The position numbers were made by a program, and so were the translations under genes. A stretch of 64,000 nucleotides of DNA from DASZGI01 sp035938995 (GTDB lineage: Bacteria > Actinomycetota > Actinomycetes > Streptomycetales > Catenulisporaceae), in the NCBI RefSeq assembly GCF_035938995.1, contig NZ_DASZGI010000100.1:1-64000 (forward strand), written 5' to 3'. The notes under the pieces were generated by a model. The model had not been told where the DNA came from, did not search any database, and saw only the letters and a program-made list of their open reading frames with translations. Below, piece after piece: positions 49,083 to 58,901 of this stretch. How positions within the stretch are numbered: position 1 is the first letter of the stretch; each line of letters begins with the position of its first letter.

Positions 49083-52000
49083 CTACCGTACCGGTCGGCC
49101 GTCCTCCTCGGCATTGAGCCAGCTCCTGATCAGATTGAGCAGCTCGTCTATGTCGACCGGTTTGGTCACGTATTCCGAGGCCCCGGCGTCGAGCGCCTTC
49201 TCCCGGTCGCCCTGCATGGCCTTCGCGGTCAGCGCGATGATCGGCAGGTCGGCGAAGCGGTCCATCCGCCGGATCGCCCGCATCGTGGCGTATCCGTCCA
49301 TCTCGGGCATCATGATGTCCATCAGGACCAGGTCGATGTGCTGGGCCCGCTCCAGCAGATCGATGCCCTCGCGTCCGTTCTCCGCGTAGCGCACCGAGAG
49401 TCCGCGCTGCTCCAGCACGCTGGTGAGCGCGAACACGTTGCGCACGTCGTCGTCCACGATGAGCACGGTCTCGCCGGAGAACCGGCCGGTGAACCGGCCC
49501 TCCCCGGACTCCGCGACGTCCCGGCGCGGGGCGAGGAACCGGCCGTCGTTCTTGCCCTGCTCCGCCGCCGCCGTGGCCGCCAGCGCCTTCTCCATGGTGT
49601 GCGCGTCGAGCACGCCGCGCTGCTCGGGCACCCGCGGTGCGGCGGTCGTCCGCGACTGCTCCGGCACCTGCTCGAGCGGGAGGTAGAGCGAGAAGACCGA
49701 GCCGCGGCCGAGGGTGGAGCTGACCGTGATGCCGCCGCCGAGCAGGTGCGCGATCTCCCGGCTGATCGACAGGCCCAGGCCCGTGCCGCCGTGCTTGCGG
49801 CTGATCGTGCCGTCGGCCTGCTGGAAGGCCTCGAAGATGATGCGCAGCTTCTCCTCGGCGATACCGATGCCGGAGTCCGCGACGGTGAACGCGACCGACC
49901 GGTTGAGCAGGATCGGCTGGCCGGGCCCGGCGTCGCCGGCCGAGCCCCCGCCGAGCCGGACGCTCTGCTCGACGCTCACCCGCAGCTCCACCGAGCCGGA
50001 CTCGGTGAACTTCACCGCGTTGGACAGCAGGTTGCGCAGGATCTGCTGGAGCCGCTGCTCGTCGGTGTGCAGCTCGGCCGGCACCCGCGGATCGAGCCGG
50101 ATGGTGAAGTCCAGGCCCTTCTCCACGGTGAGCGGGCGGAAGGTGGCCTCCACGTACTCGACCAGGGTGCTGACGGCTATCGGGGCGGCCTGCACGTCCA
50201 TCCGGCCCGCCTCGATCTTGGACAGGTCCAGGATGTCGCTGATCAGGCCGAGCAGGTCGGATCCCGCCGAGTGGATGGTCTCGGCGAACTCGATCTGCTT
50301 CCCGCTCAGGTTGCCGTCGTTGTTGTCCGCCAGCAGCCGGGCGAGAATCAGCAGGCTGTTGAGCGGGGTGCGCAGCTCGTGCGACATGTTGGCGAGGAAC
50401 TCGGACTTGTACTTCGAGGCCAGCGCCAGCTGGTCGGCGCGCTCCTCAAGGGCCTGCCTGGCCTGTTCGATCTCGAAGTTCTTGACCTCGATGTCCTTGT
50501 TCTGCCGGGCCAGCAGCGCCGCCTTGTCCTCGAGTTCCGCGTTGGAGCGCCGCAGTTCCTCCTGCTGGCTCTGAAGCTCCTCCGAGCGCTCCTCGAGCTG
50601 CGCGGTCAGCTGCTGCGACTTGGTGAGCAGGTCCTCGGTGACGCTGTTGGCCATGATGGTGTTCACCGTGACGCCGATGGACTCCACGATCTGGTCCAGG
50701 AACGCCCGTTGGACCTCGGTGAACCTCTCGAACGAGGCCAGTTCGATCACGGCCAGCGGCTGCGACTCGAACAACACGGGAAGCACGATCAGCGCGGCGG
50801 GGGAAGCGCCACCCAGGCCGGTGGAGATCGGCAGGTATCCGGCCGGGACCTGCTCGATCAGGATCGGCGAACGCTGCGCCGCGGCCTGGCCGACCAGTCC
50901 CTCGCCGATCTGGAAGCGGACCGCGGTCTTCGCGGCGCTGGCCCGCTTCGGCACGATGCCGTCGCCCTCCTGGCGCTCGGTCAGCAGCCCGTACCCGGCC
51001 AGCATCCGCAGCGAGTCGCCCTCGCGCAGGTAGAACGCGCCCTGCTGGGCCTTCACGACCGGCGTCAGCTCGGCCATGATCAGCTGCGCCACCGCCATCA
51101 GGTCCCGCTTGCCCTGCATCAGGCCGCTGATGCGGGCGAGGTTGCCCTTGAGCCAGTCCTGGTCCTGGTTGCGCCGGGTGGTCTCGCGCAGGTTCGCGAT
51201 CATCTGGTTGATGTTGTCCTTGAGCTCGGCCACCTCCCCGGACGCGTCGACGTCGATCTGCTGGGTCAGGTTGCCCCTGGTCACCGCGGTGGCCACCTCG
51301 GCGATCGCGCGCACCTGGGTGGTCAGGTTCCCGGCCAGCTGGTTCACCGACTCGGTCAGCCGCTGCCAGGTGCCCGAGACGCCGTCCACCGTCGCCTGGC
51401 CGCCCAGCTTGCCCTCGTTGCCCACCTCGCGGGCGACTCGGGTCACCTCGCGGGCGAAGATGGACAGCTTGTCGACCATCGTGTTGATCGTGGTCTTCAG
51501 CTCCAGGATCTCGCCGCGGGCGTCGACGTCGATCTTCTTGGTCAGGTCGCCTCGGGCGACCGCAGTGGTCACCTGGGCGATGTTGCGGACCTGGCTGGTG
51601 AGGCTGTTCGCCATGACGTTGACGTTGTCGGTCAGGTCCTTCCAGGTGCCGGCGACGCCGGTGACCTGTGCCTGGCCGCCCAGCTGGCCCTCGGTGCCGA
51701 CCTCGCGGGCGATACGGGTGACCTCCGCGGCGAAGACCGAAAGCTGGTCCACCATGCGGTTGATGGTGTTCTTCAGCTCGAGCACCTCGCCGCGCGCGTC
51801 CACCTCGATCTTCTCGGACAGGTCGCCGCGCGCCACCGCCGAGGCCACCTGTGCGATTTCACGCACCTGGGTGGTCAGGTTGTTCGCCATGACGTTGACG
51901 TTGTCGGTCAGGTCCTTCCAGATGCCCGCGACGCCGCGTACTCGGGCCTGGCCGCCGAGCTGGCCTTCCGTACCCACCTCGCGGGCGACTCGGGTCACCT

Positions 52001-53651
52001 CGTCCGCGAAGGCGGAGAGCTGGTCGACCATCGTGTTGATGGTCTCCTTGAGCTGGAGGATCTCGCCGCGCGCGTCGACGGTGATCTTCTGCGAGAGGTG
52101 ACCGCGGGCGACGGCCGTGGTGACCTGGGCGATGTTGCGGACCTGGGTGGTCAGGTTGTTCGCCATCAGGTTCACCGAGTCGGTCAGGTCCTTCCAGGTC
52201 CCGGCCACGCCGGGCACCTTCGCCTGACCGCCGAGCTGACCTTCGGTACCCACCTCACGTGCGACTCGGGTGACCTCGTCGGCGAACGCTGAGAGCTGGT
52301 CCACCATCGCGTTGATGGTGTTCTTCAGCTCGAGCACCTCGCCGCGCGCGTCCACCTCGATCTTCTCGGACAGGTCGCCCTGCGCCACGGCGGTGGTCAC
52401 CTGCGCGATGTTGCGCACCTGGTTGGTCAGGTTGTTCGCCATGAAGTTGACGTTGTCGGTCAGGTCCTTCCAGGTCCCCGCGACGCCCGGGACGTTGGCC
52501 TGGCCGCCGAGCTGGCCTTCGGTACCCACCTCGCGTGCGACTCGGGTGACCTCGTCCGCGAAGGCGCCGAGCCGGACGACCATGTCGTTGATGGTCTCCT
52601 TCAGCTCGAGCATCTCGCCGGCGACCTCGACGGTGATCTTCTGGCCGAGGTCGCCCCGGGCGACCCCGGTCGTCACCCCGGCTATGTCGCGGACCTGAGC
52701 AGTGAGGTTCGAGGCCATGGAGTTGACCGATGCGGTCAGGTCGCGCCAGATCCCGGCCGCGCCGGGCACGTTGGCCTGTCCGCCGAGCCGCCCCTCGGTG
52801 CCGAGCTCCCGGGTGACGCGGATCACTTCCGAGGAGAAGTCCGAGAGCTGGTCGACCATGTCGTTGATGGTCTGCTTGAGGTTCTCCATGGCGCCCGAGG
52901 CGGGCCCCTCGACCTTGCGGGACAGGTCGCCGGCGGCCACCGCGGAGGTCACCCGCAGGATCTCCTGGAACTGTCCGCTCAGCCGGTTCCAGGACCGCTC
53001 CACCGTGCCCAGCAGCTCGTTCCATTCGCCCGGCATCCGGTCCGGCCGGAACGGGGACTCGGACGGCTGCTCGCCGGAGGCGTCGATCTCGCCGCCGACC
53101 GTCGCGGCCAGCCAGGCGATCGCCGCGTGCACGGTGTCGAGCTGGGCGGTGAGGCGGTTGACCGCGCGGGCCTTGCGCAGTACGTCGCCGCGCAGGGTGC
53201 GGCCTTCAGGGGCGAGGTCCACGGGGTGTTCGGCCGCCTCGCGCAGCTCGCCGGACGCCAGCGCCTCGATGACCCGGTCCACGTCCGCGATCGGGCCGAG
53301 GAGCCCGTCGAGCATCTGGTTGACCGAGCCGACGGTCTGGGCCCACGCGCCGCGCCCGGCCATCGGGCTCAACCGCTCGGCGAGCTTGCCGTCGCGGCCC
53401 ACCGAGACCGAAACCCGCTCCAGCTCGGCGGCCAGCAGCTGCTGCCGCTCCACGATCTCGTTGAACAGCGCCGTGGCCTCGGCCAGCGCGGACCCTGGAA
53501 TCACCTCGAGGCGCAGCCTCAGATCGCCGTCCCGCACCGCGCGCAGGATCCTGACGAGCCCGTCGAGCTCCATCGTGTGCTCGCCGATCTCGAGCCTCGT
53601 GCTGGGAGCATCCGGCCGCTCGGTCACCTTCGTGTCCGACCGCTGCACCAT
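49083..53651 (-). CDS. Soluble hybrid histidine kinase with about 13 tandem HAMP units
   Basis: This 1522-residue kinase has no membrane helix. Order: N-terminal HAMP-like region; tandem HAMP array (about 230-820); GAF domain (about 850-1000); coiled coil; HisKA with His1091 (MSHELRTPLNS); HATPase (about 1200-1330); C-terminal receiver (VLIVDDDVRNVF, LMDIMMPEMDG). The array alternates QVRNIAQVTTAVARGDL units (seven) and EVTRVAREVGTEGQLGGQA units (six), forming near-identical repeats of about 276 bp. The start ATG 53651 has GAGGAGAGG upstream. Poly-HAMP kinases are known as osmotic or stress sensors in fungi and occur in actinomycetes. The signal here is presumably cytoplasmic. Confidence 0.9.
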   Translation of the reverse strand: MVQRSDTKVTERPDAPSTRLEIGEHTMELDGLVRILRAVRDGDLRLRLEVIPGSALAEATALFNEIVERQQLLAAELERVSVSVGRDGKLAERLSPMAGRGAWAQTVGSVNQMLDGLLGPIADVDRVIEALASGELREAAEHPVDLAPEGRTLRGDVLRKARAVNRLTAQLDTVHAAIAWLAATVGGEIDASGEQPSESPFRPDRMPGEWNELLGTVERSWNRLSGQFQEILRVTSAVAAGDLSRKVEGPASGAMENLKQTINDMVDQLSDFSSEVIRVTRELGTEGRLGGQANVPGAAGIWRDLTASVNSMASNLTAQVRDIAGVTTGVARGDLGQKITVEVAGEMLELKETINDMVVRLGAFADEVTRVAREVGTEGQLGGQANVPGVAGTWKDLTDNVNFMANNLTNQVRNIAQVTTAVAQGDLSEKIEVDARGEVLELKNTINAMVDQLSAFADEVTRVAREVGTEGQLGGQAKVPGVAGTWKDLTDSVNLMANNLTTQVRNIAQVTTAVARGHLSQKITVDARGEILQLKETINTMVDQLSAFADEVTRVAREVGTEGQLGGQARVRGVAGIWKDLTDNVNVMANNLTTQVREIAQVASAVARGDLSEKIEVDARGEVLELKNTINRMVDQLSVFAAEVTRIAREVGTEGQLGGQAQVTGVAGTWKDLTDNVNVMANSLTSQVRNIAQVTTAVARGDLTKKIDVDARGEILELKTTINTMVDKLSIFAREVTRVAREVGNEGKLGGQATVDGVSGTWQRLTESVNQLAGNLTTQVRAIAEVATAVTRGNLTQQIDVDASGEVAELKDNINQMIANLRETTRRNQDQDWLKGNLARISGLMQGKRDLMAVAQLIMAELTPVVKAQQGAFYLREGDSLRMLAGYGLLTERQEGDGIVPKRASAAKTAVRFQIGEGLVGQAAAQRSPILIEQVPAGYLPISTGLGGASPAALIVLPVLFESQPLAVIELASFERFTEVQRAFLDQIVESIGVTVNTIMANSVTEDLLTKSQQLTAQLEERSEELQSQQEELRRSNAELEDKAALLARQNKDIEVKNFEIEQARQALEERADQLALASKYKSEFLANMSHELRTPLNSLLILARLLADNNDGNLSGKQIEFAETIHSAGSDLLGLISDILDLSKIEAGRMDVQAAPIAVSTLVEYVEATFRPLTVEKGLDFTIRLDPRVPAELHTDEQRLQQILRNLLSNAVKFTESGSVELRVSVEQSVRLGGGSAGDAGPGQPILLNRSVAFTVADSGIGIAEEKLRIIFEAFQQADGTISRKHGGTGLGLSISREIAHLLGGGITVSSTLGRGSVFSLYLPLEQVPEQSRTTAAPRVPEQRGVLDAHTMEKALAATAAAEQGKNDGRFLAPRRDVAESGEGRFTGRFSGETVLIVDDDVRNVFALTSVLEQRGLSVRYAENGREGIDLLERAQHIDLVLMDIMMPEMDGYATMRAIRRMDRFADLPIIALTAKAMQGDREKALDAGASEYVTKPVDIDELLNLIRSWLNAEEDGRPVR

Positions 53652-53843
53652 AGAAGAACCTCTCCTCGGTTGTGACGGTCCGCCAGTCCGGCGCGATACA
53701 CGCATGCGCCATCCGGCCGCCCACACCTCAGCCAGTTTCGCACCGTATCAGGAGCACAGGGAAGAAATCTCCTGTTCCGCATACCCTTTGACACGGTCCG
53801 GTCACCGCGAGCGCCCCTGCAAGGTTCACCTACAGTTCACGCA

Positions 53844-56168
53844 ATGCGGTCCGCGACCCGCTCGTCACTCCCCGGCGTGGAGTGGATACCCGCTGTTGCT
53901 TCACGAGCGGCGCTGGACGGATACGATCGACGCGTGGGCAGCACAGCGGATGGCGCGGTGGCGGATCTGCGGACGGCCGTGTTCGGACCCGATCCGTCGG
54001 CCGTCGGTCCGGCACGGGCGTTCGTCCGTGATGCCGTGCGCGGATGGGGCGCACAGGCGGTGCTGGATGACGCGGTGTTGATCGCGAGCGAGCTGGTGAC
54101 GAACGCGGTCGTGCACGCGGGCACCGCCGCGGAGGTTTCATGCGCGCTGGTGCGTGACGAGAACGGGCACGGCACCGCGGTGCGGGTCGAGGTGGCGGAC
54201 CAGCACCCGGGGCGCACGGTGCCCACGCCGCGCATCCCCTTGGACGACGACGCGGAGCCGCTGGAGTTCGCCCAGCAGGAGAGCGGTCGCGGACTGTATC
54301 TGTCCGCGCAGATCGCCTCCGCATGGGGAGTCCAGTACACGCGCACCCGCAAGCAGATCTGGTTCCTGCTGCCGCTGCCCGAGGGCGCCAAGTCCGCGCC
54401 GCCGGTTCCGGAGCCCCCGCCCACCGGGCCGATCCGGTTCCAGCCGATGACGCCGCAGCGCGCGGCCGTGGAAGACCTCGACGACTACCTGGCGCTGACC
54501 GCCGAGAAGATCAAGACCCTGCTGGACGCCGACGGCGCCTTCATTCTGCTGGCCGAGGACGGCGACCTCGACGCGGGGCTGCGGCTGCGCGCCGAGGCCG
54601 GACTGCCGCCCGGGCTGCCCCGGGTCACCGCCGCGCCGAGCGCGGCCGGGCGGATCGGACTGGCCGGCCTGCCCGCCGTCTACCCGGACCTGGCTGGGCC
54701 CTCTGAACACGGCACCGCGCTGATCGGCGCGCTCGCCGCAGCGGGCCTGCGGTCGATGGTGACCGCGCCCTTGTCTTCGACACCAGGCGTGGCCGGATCC
54801 CTAAGGCCCAGCGGGCTGATCGCCGTCGTCGCACGCGAACCGGACCGGTTCACCGAGCAGGACGCGGTGCGCCTCGGCGAGGACGCGGACCGGATCGCAG
54901 CGCTCGTCGAGTCGGCCCGGTTGGCCGAGGCGGGCCGGGCCCGCCGCGGCGCCCTGTCGTTCCTGGCCGAAGCGGGCGAACTGCTGGCCGGATCGCTGGA
55001 CCCGGACCGCACGCTCGCCCTGGCCGCGCAGCTCGTCGTGCCATCGCTGGCCCGCTGGTGCGCGGTGCACCGGCTGGACGAGGCCGGGCGCCCGGTGCTG
55101 GCGCTCGTCTGGCACGCGGACGAGGACCTGCACGACCGGCTGGAGAAGGCGGTGCTCGAATCCGGGCCGCCGACCACCGAGTCGGTCGCCGGGGTGTGGC
55201 CGAAGCTGTCCGGCGACACGGAAGTGCTGCGCCCCGGCGAGCTTCTGGTCGTGCCGCTCCAGGCGCGCGGCCGCCAACTCGGCACCCTGACACTCGCGGC
55301 CGCGCCCGACGGCCGGTTCCCGCACGACACCGCCGAGCTGGCCTGGGATCTGGGCCGCCGGGTCGCGGTGACCTACGACTCCGCGCTCGCGTACGCGGGG
55401 CGCCGAGAGACCGCGCACGCCCTGCAATCCTCGCTGCTGCCGCCGGTCGTCCCCGAGGTGGCAGGGGCGGATATCGCAGTGGTCTACCATCCGGCGGGCA
55501 GCGCCCTGACCCCGGCCCACCTGAGTCAGGACACGCTGGTCGGCGGCGACTTCTACGACGTGTTCGAGATCCGCCCGGGCTGCTGGGGCCTGGCGATCGG
55601 CGACGTGTGCGGCACCGGCGCCCAGGCCGCCGCCGTCACCGGCCTGGCCCGCACCGCGTTGCGCCTGTTGGCCCGCGAAGGACTGCGCCCGCCCGCCGTG
55701 CTCAGCCGGCTGAACCGGGCGATCCTCGACGAGGGCGAGCGCGGCAGGTTCCTGACGCTCCTGTACGCCGAGGCTGAGCCGCGTCCAGATGGTTCGCTGG
55801 CTCTGGCCCTGGTATGCGCGGGCCACCCGCCGCCCCTGGTCCTGCGGACGGACGGCACGGTCGTCATCGGCGCGTCCAGCCAGCCGCTGCTCGGCGTGAT
55901 CGAGGGCGATCCCGGCTTCCACGTGGAGTCGCTGGCGCTCACCCCCGGCGAGACGTTGCTGGCGTTCACCGACGGCGCGAGCGAGCGGCGGCGCGCCGGC
56001 GGCGAGATGCTGGAGGCCGAGGGTCTGGCGGCGGTCCTGGCCGATTGCCGCTCGCTGTCCGCGGCCGGCGTGGCGGCGCGGGTTCAGCGCGCCGTCGAGG
56101 AGTTCGGCGACGCCCCGCTGACCGACGACATGGCCGTGATGGTGATCCGGGCGACCGGCGAGATCTGA
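53844..56168 (+). CDS. SpoIIE-family protein phosphatase with anti-sigma-type kinase and GAF domains
   Basis: This 774-residue regulator of a partner-switching pathway has an N-terminal HATPase_c_2 domain (about 40-180: LIASELVTNAVVHAG, then ESGRGLYLSAQIA). Two GAF-like domains (about 210-350 and 370-520) and a C-terminal PP2C/SpoIIE phosphatase domain follow (VGGDFYDVFEIR, GDVCGTGAQAA, DDMAVMVIR). It may both phosphorylate and dephosphorylate an anti-sigma antagonist. The start is uncertain: ATG 53844 lacks a ribosome site and GTG 53934 is possible. It is divergent from the hybrid kinase. Confidence 0.88.
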   Translation: MRSATRSSLPGVEWIPAVASRAALDGYDRRVGSTADGAVADLRTAVFGPDPSAVGPARAFVRDAVRGWGAQAVLDDAVLIASELVTNAVVHAGTAAEVSCALVRDENGHGTAVRVEVADQHPGRTVPTPRIPLDDDAEPLEFAQQESGRGLYLSAQIASAWGVQYTRTRKQIWFLLPLPEGAKSAPPVPEPPPTGPIRFQPMTPQRAAVEDLDDYLALTAEKIKTLLDADGAFILLAEDGDLDAGLRLRAEAGLPPGLPRVTAAPSAAGRIGLAGLPAVYPDLAGPSEHGTALIGALAAAGLRSMVTAPLSSTPGVAGSLRPSGLIAVVAREPDRFTEQDAVRLGEDADRIAALVESARLAEAGRARRGALSFLAEAGELLAGSLDPDRTLALAAQLVVPSLARWCAVHRLDEAGRPVLALVWHADEDLHDRLEKAVLESGPPTTESVAGVWPKLSGDTEVLRPGELLVVPLQARGRQLGTLTLAAAPDGRFPHDTAELAWDLGRRVAVTYDSALAYAGRRETAHALQSSLLPPVVPEVAGADIAVVYHPAGSALTPAHLSQDTLVGGDFYDVFEIRPGCWGLAIGDVCGTGAQAAAVTGLARTALRLLAREGLRPPAVLSRLNRAILDEGERGRFLTLLYAEAEPRPDGSLALALVCAGHPPPLVLRTDGTVVIGASSQPLLGVIEGDPGFHVESLALTPGETLLAFTDGASERRRAGGEMLEAEGLAAVLADCRSLSAAGVAARVQRAVEEFGDAPLTDDMAVMVIRATGEI

Positions 56169-56226
56169 CAGAGCTCTGACCGGGGTCTGACCCGAGACCG
56201 GTTCTTCCACCTGGTCAGGATCGTTG

Positions 56227-57645
56227 TTATCCCATCTGCTCCAAGGCTTTCCCCTTGGTCTCTCGGACCGCGAAGACGACGAAGGGGATCGAGGCCGCGG
56301 CGAAGCAGGCGTAGATGACGTAGCTGCCGCTGAGCGACCAGCGCGACATCGACGGGAAGCTCTGGGTGATCGTGAAGTTGGCCAGCCACTGCGCCGAGGC
56401 CGCGACGGACAGCGCCAGCGCCCGGATCTTGTTCGGGAACATCTCGCCGAGCATGACCCAGACCACCACGCCCCACGACATCGCGAAGAAGAACACGTAG
56501 ACGTGGGCGGCGACGATCGCCGTGGTGCCCTCGGCCTTCGGGATGTGCGCGGTGCTGCCGCTGCCGCTCGCGTATGAGAACGCCCACGCCGCCAGGCCCA
56601 GCGAGATCGCCATGCCGGCCGAGCCGATCAGCGCCAGGGGTTTGCGGCCGACCCGGTCGATGACCAGGATCGCCACCACCGTGCCGACGATGTTGACCAG
56701 CGAGGTCGACACCGAGATCAGCAGCGAGCTGGCCTCGTTGATCCCCACCGACTGCCACAGCAGCGAGGAGTAGTAGAAGATCACGTTGATGCCGACGAAC
56801 TGCTGGAAGACCGACAGCCCGATGCCGACCCAGACCACCGCGAGCACCCGGCCGGACGGCCCGAGCAGGTCGCGGAAGCCCGGCCGGTGGTCGGCCGCCA
56901 GCACGGCCCGGATCTCGGCGATGCGGGCGTCGACGTCCTGCTCCCCCTCGACCTTCAGCAGCACTTCGCGGGCGCGCTGGTCCTGGTCCGTGGCGATCAG
57001 GAACCGCGGCGACTCGGGCACCGTCAGCGCGAGGCTGCCGTAGACGAGCGCCGGGACGACCTCGGCCAGCAGCATCCACTGCCAGGCGTTCAGACCCCAG
57101 AGATGGTTCTCGCTGCGGCCCCCGGCCGCCTGTGCCAGGCCGTAGTTCACCAGCTGGGAGATGAAGATCCCGAGCACGATCGCCATCTGCTGGAGCGAGC
57201 CGAGCCGGCCGCGGTACGCGGGCGGCGCGACCTCCGCGATGTACGCCGGCGCGATCACGGACGCGATGCCGATGCCGAGACCGCCGATCACCCGCCAGAA
57301 GGCCAGATCCCAGATATTGAAGGGCAGACCCGCCCCGATTCCGCTGACCACGAACAGGATCGCGGCCAACACCATGACCTTGACCCGGCCGATCCGGTCG
57401 GCCAGCTGCCCGGCCATCCAGGCGCCCGCCGCCGAACCGAGCAGCGCCGCCGCGACCGCGAACCCGGTCTGGCTGGAGCCGACCGCGAAGTGCTTCTGGA
57501 TCCCGGTCACCGCGCCGTTGATCACGGCACTGTCATAGCCGAAGAGGAAGCCGCCCATCGCTGCCGCTGCGGCGATGAAGACCACGTATCCGAAGTGGGT
57601 CTCTTCCCCGGGCACCATCACCGGGTCAGTTCGCGCGGAGGACAT
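56227..57645 (-). CDS. glcP: Glucose permease GlcP, MFS sugar:proton symporter
   Basis: This transporter of about 472 residues has 12 helices and sugar-porter signatures: FIAAAAAMGGFLFGYDSAVI, GQLADRIGRVK, PAYRGRLGSLQQ, PESPRFLI, FQQFVGINVIFYYSS, DRVGRKPLALIG and the terminal ETKGKALEQMG. It closely resembles Streptomyces GlcP, the main glucose importer tied to carbon catabolite repression. The start at ATG 57645 is a guess from family length. The frame extends to 57774, and no ribosome site decides the matter. It is convergent with the phosphatase gene. Confidence 0.9.
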   Translation of the reverse strand: MSSARTDPVMVPGEETHFGYVVFIAAAAAMGGFLFGYDSAVINGAVTGIQKHFAVGSSQTGFAVAAALLGSAAGAWMAGQLADRIGRVKVMVLAAILFVVSGIGAGLPFNIWDLAFWRVIGGLGIGIASVIAPAYIAEVAPPAYRGRLGSLQQMAIVLGIFISQLVNYGLAQAAGGRSENHLWGLNAWQWMLLAEVVPALVYGSLALTVPESPRFLIATDQDQRAREVLLKVEGEQDVDARIAEIRAVLAADHRPGFRDLLGPSGRVLAVVWVGIGLSVFQQFVGINVIFYYSSLLWQSVGINEASSLLISVSTSLVNIVGTVVAILVIDRVGRKPLALIGSAGMAISLGLAAWAFSYASGSGSTAHIPKAEGTTAIVAAHVYVFFFAMSWGVVVWVMLGEMFPNKIRALALSVAASAQWLANFTITQSFPSMSRWSLSGSYVIYACFAAASIPFVVFAVRETKGKALEQMG

Positions 57646-57883
57646 ACATCGAACACACCACAAGCGGCGGCCCGACGCCATCCGGGCGGGGGCTAATGCG
57701 TCCGAACGCATGATTGCGGACGCCGGGCTGATCGCGGATTCCGGGCGCAAAACGGCCCCGGGCGGCGGAGCCAAATCCGCGCGGCAGGTGCGAAGCGCAA
57801 GGCTCCTTCCCTCCCGCGCGGGCGACAGCCGCCCCGAAACCCGGACCGGGTCCGAGGCGCCCGCCTAACACCGCGCCCGGGGC

Positions 57884-58477
57884 TTAACGCATTGCGGCGA
57901 ACCGGCTCATCGCGTGCTCGACCAGCCGGATCAGGGTGAGCTTCGTCGACTCCCGCGAACGGGCGTCGCAGGTGACGATCGGCACGTCGCCGGGTATCGA
58001 CAACGCTTCGCGCACGTCCTCCACGTTGTGACTCAGATGACCGTCGAAACAGTTCAGCGCCACTATGTACGGCAGACCGGCGTCCTCGAAGTAGTCGATC
58101 GCCGCGAAGCAGTCGGCCAGCCGCCGGGTGTCCACCAGCACCACCGCGCCGATGGCGCCGCGGGTCAGGTCGTCCCACATGAACCAGAACCGGTTCTGTC
58201 CGGGGGTGCCGAACAGATACAGGATCAGCTCGCGGTCGAGCGAGACCCGGCCGAAGTCCATAGCCACCGTGGTGGTGGTCTTGTCCGGCACCTTCGACAG
58301 GTCGTCGATGCCGTCGCTGGCGGCGGTCATGACCGCCTCAGTCGTCAGCGGATTGATCTCCGAGACCGCGCCGACGAACGTGGTCTTCCCCACCCCGAAG
58401 CCCCCGGCGACGACGATCTTGACAGAAGTCGTCGGCCCCGCGGTCCGCTCGGGCGGGCTAGAGGTTGCGAAGTCCAA
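57884..58477 (-). CDS. cvnD: Conservon GTP-binding protein CvnD
   Basis: This 197-residue Ras-like GTPase is the last gene of the conservon. P-loop GGFGVGKTTFVG, switch region DKTTTTVAMDFG, G3-like LFGTPGQ and G4-like ALNCFDG are visible. It probably cycles on the membrane-associated CvnA-C complex as a small G-protein switch. A TTG start at 58477 gives the family N-terminus MDFATSS and overlaps cvnC by 20 bp. Confidence 0.92.
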   Translation of the reverse strand: MDFATSSPPERTAGPTTSVKIVVAGGFGVGKTTFVGAVSEINPLTTEAVMTAASDGIDDLSKVPDKTTTTVAMDFGRVSLDRELILYLFGTPGQNRFWFMWDDLTRGAIGAVVLVDTRRLADCFAAIDYFEDAGLPYIVALNCFDGHLSHNVEDVREALSIPGDVPIVTCDARSRESTKLTLIRLVEHAMSRFAAMR

Positions 58478-58811
58478 TGAGCACCCTTTCCAGAAGCGCG
58501 AGGTCCGGCTTGCCCTCGGTGGTGTTCGACTGGTGGACCGCGATGAGGCCGGCCTCAGCCATGTCGCCGACCATCACGCGGGCCACGCCGAGCGGCATCC
58601 GCATGAGCGCGGCGATCTCCGCGAGCGACTTGACCTCGACGCACAGGTCGCAGATCCGCTGGTGTTCGGGCATCAGACCGAAGCCCGAGGTCCGGCCGCG
58701 CGGCGTGGTCGACACCAGCGCCTCGATGGCCAGTTGGTAGCGCGCCCGGGTCCGGCCGCCGGTCATGGCGTACGGGCGCACGAGCGGTGACGAATCGTGT
58801 CCTGAACTCAA
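58458..58811 (-). CDS. cvnC: Conservon protein CvnC (DUF742)
   Basis: This 117-residue DUF742 protein has a winged-helix-like fold (LVRPYAMTGGRTRARYQLAI, IAALMRMPLGVARVMVGDMA) and ends in LLERVLIGLRNL, the conserved family end. It acts within the conservon complex, not as a known DNA binder. A TTG start is inferred, with AAGGA 8-9 nt upstream. It is 90 bp after cvnB. Confidence 0.9.
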   Translation of the reverse strand: MSSGHDSSPLVRPYAMTGGRTRARYQLAIEALVSTTPRGRTSGFGLMPEHQRICDLCVEVKSLAEIAALMRMPLGVARVMVGDMAEAGLIAVHQSNTTEGKPDLALLERVLIGLRNL

Positions 58812-58901
58812 TGAAACCGTCCTTCACGCGGATTCTCGTGCGCCGCCGGCCGGGCGGTGGCGGGCGGTGGGCCCCTTCGCGGTGCGGGGCCCGGCCGCAG
58901 A

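Noticed and set aside
48894..52292. 1132-codon plus-strand frame opposite the hybrid kinase
   Set aside because: Its apparent repeats are the complement of the HAMP repeats. No independent coding signal.
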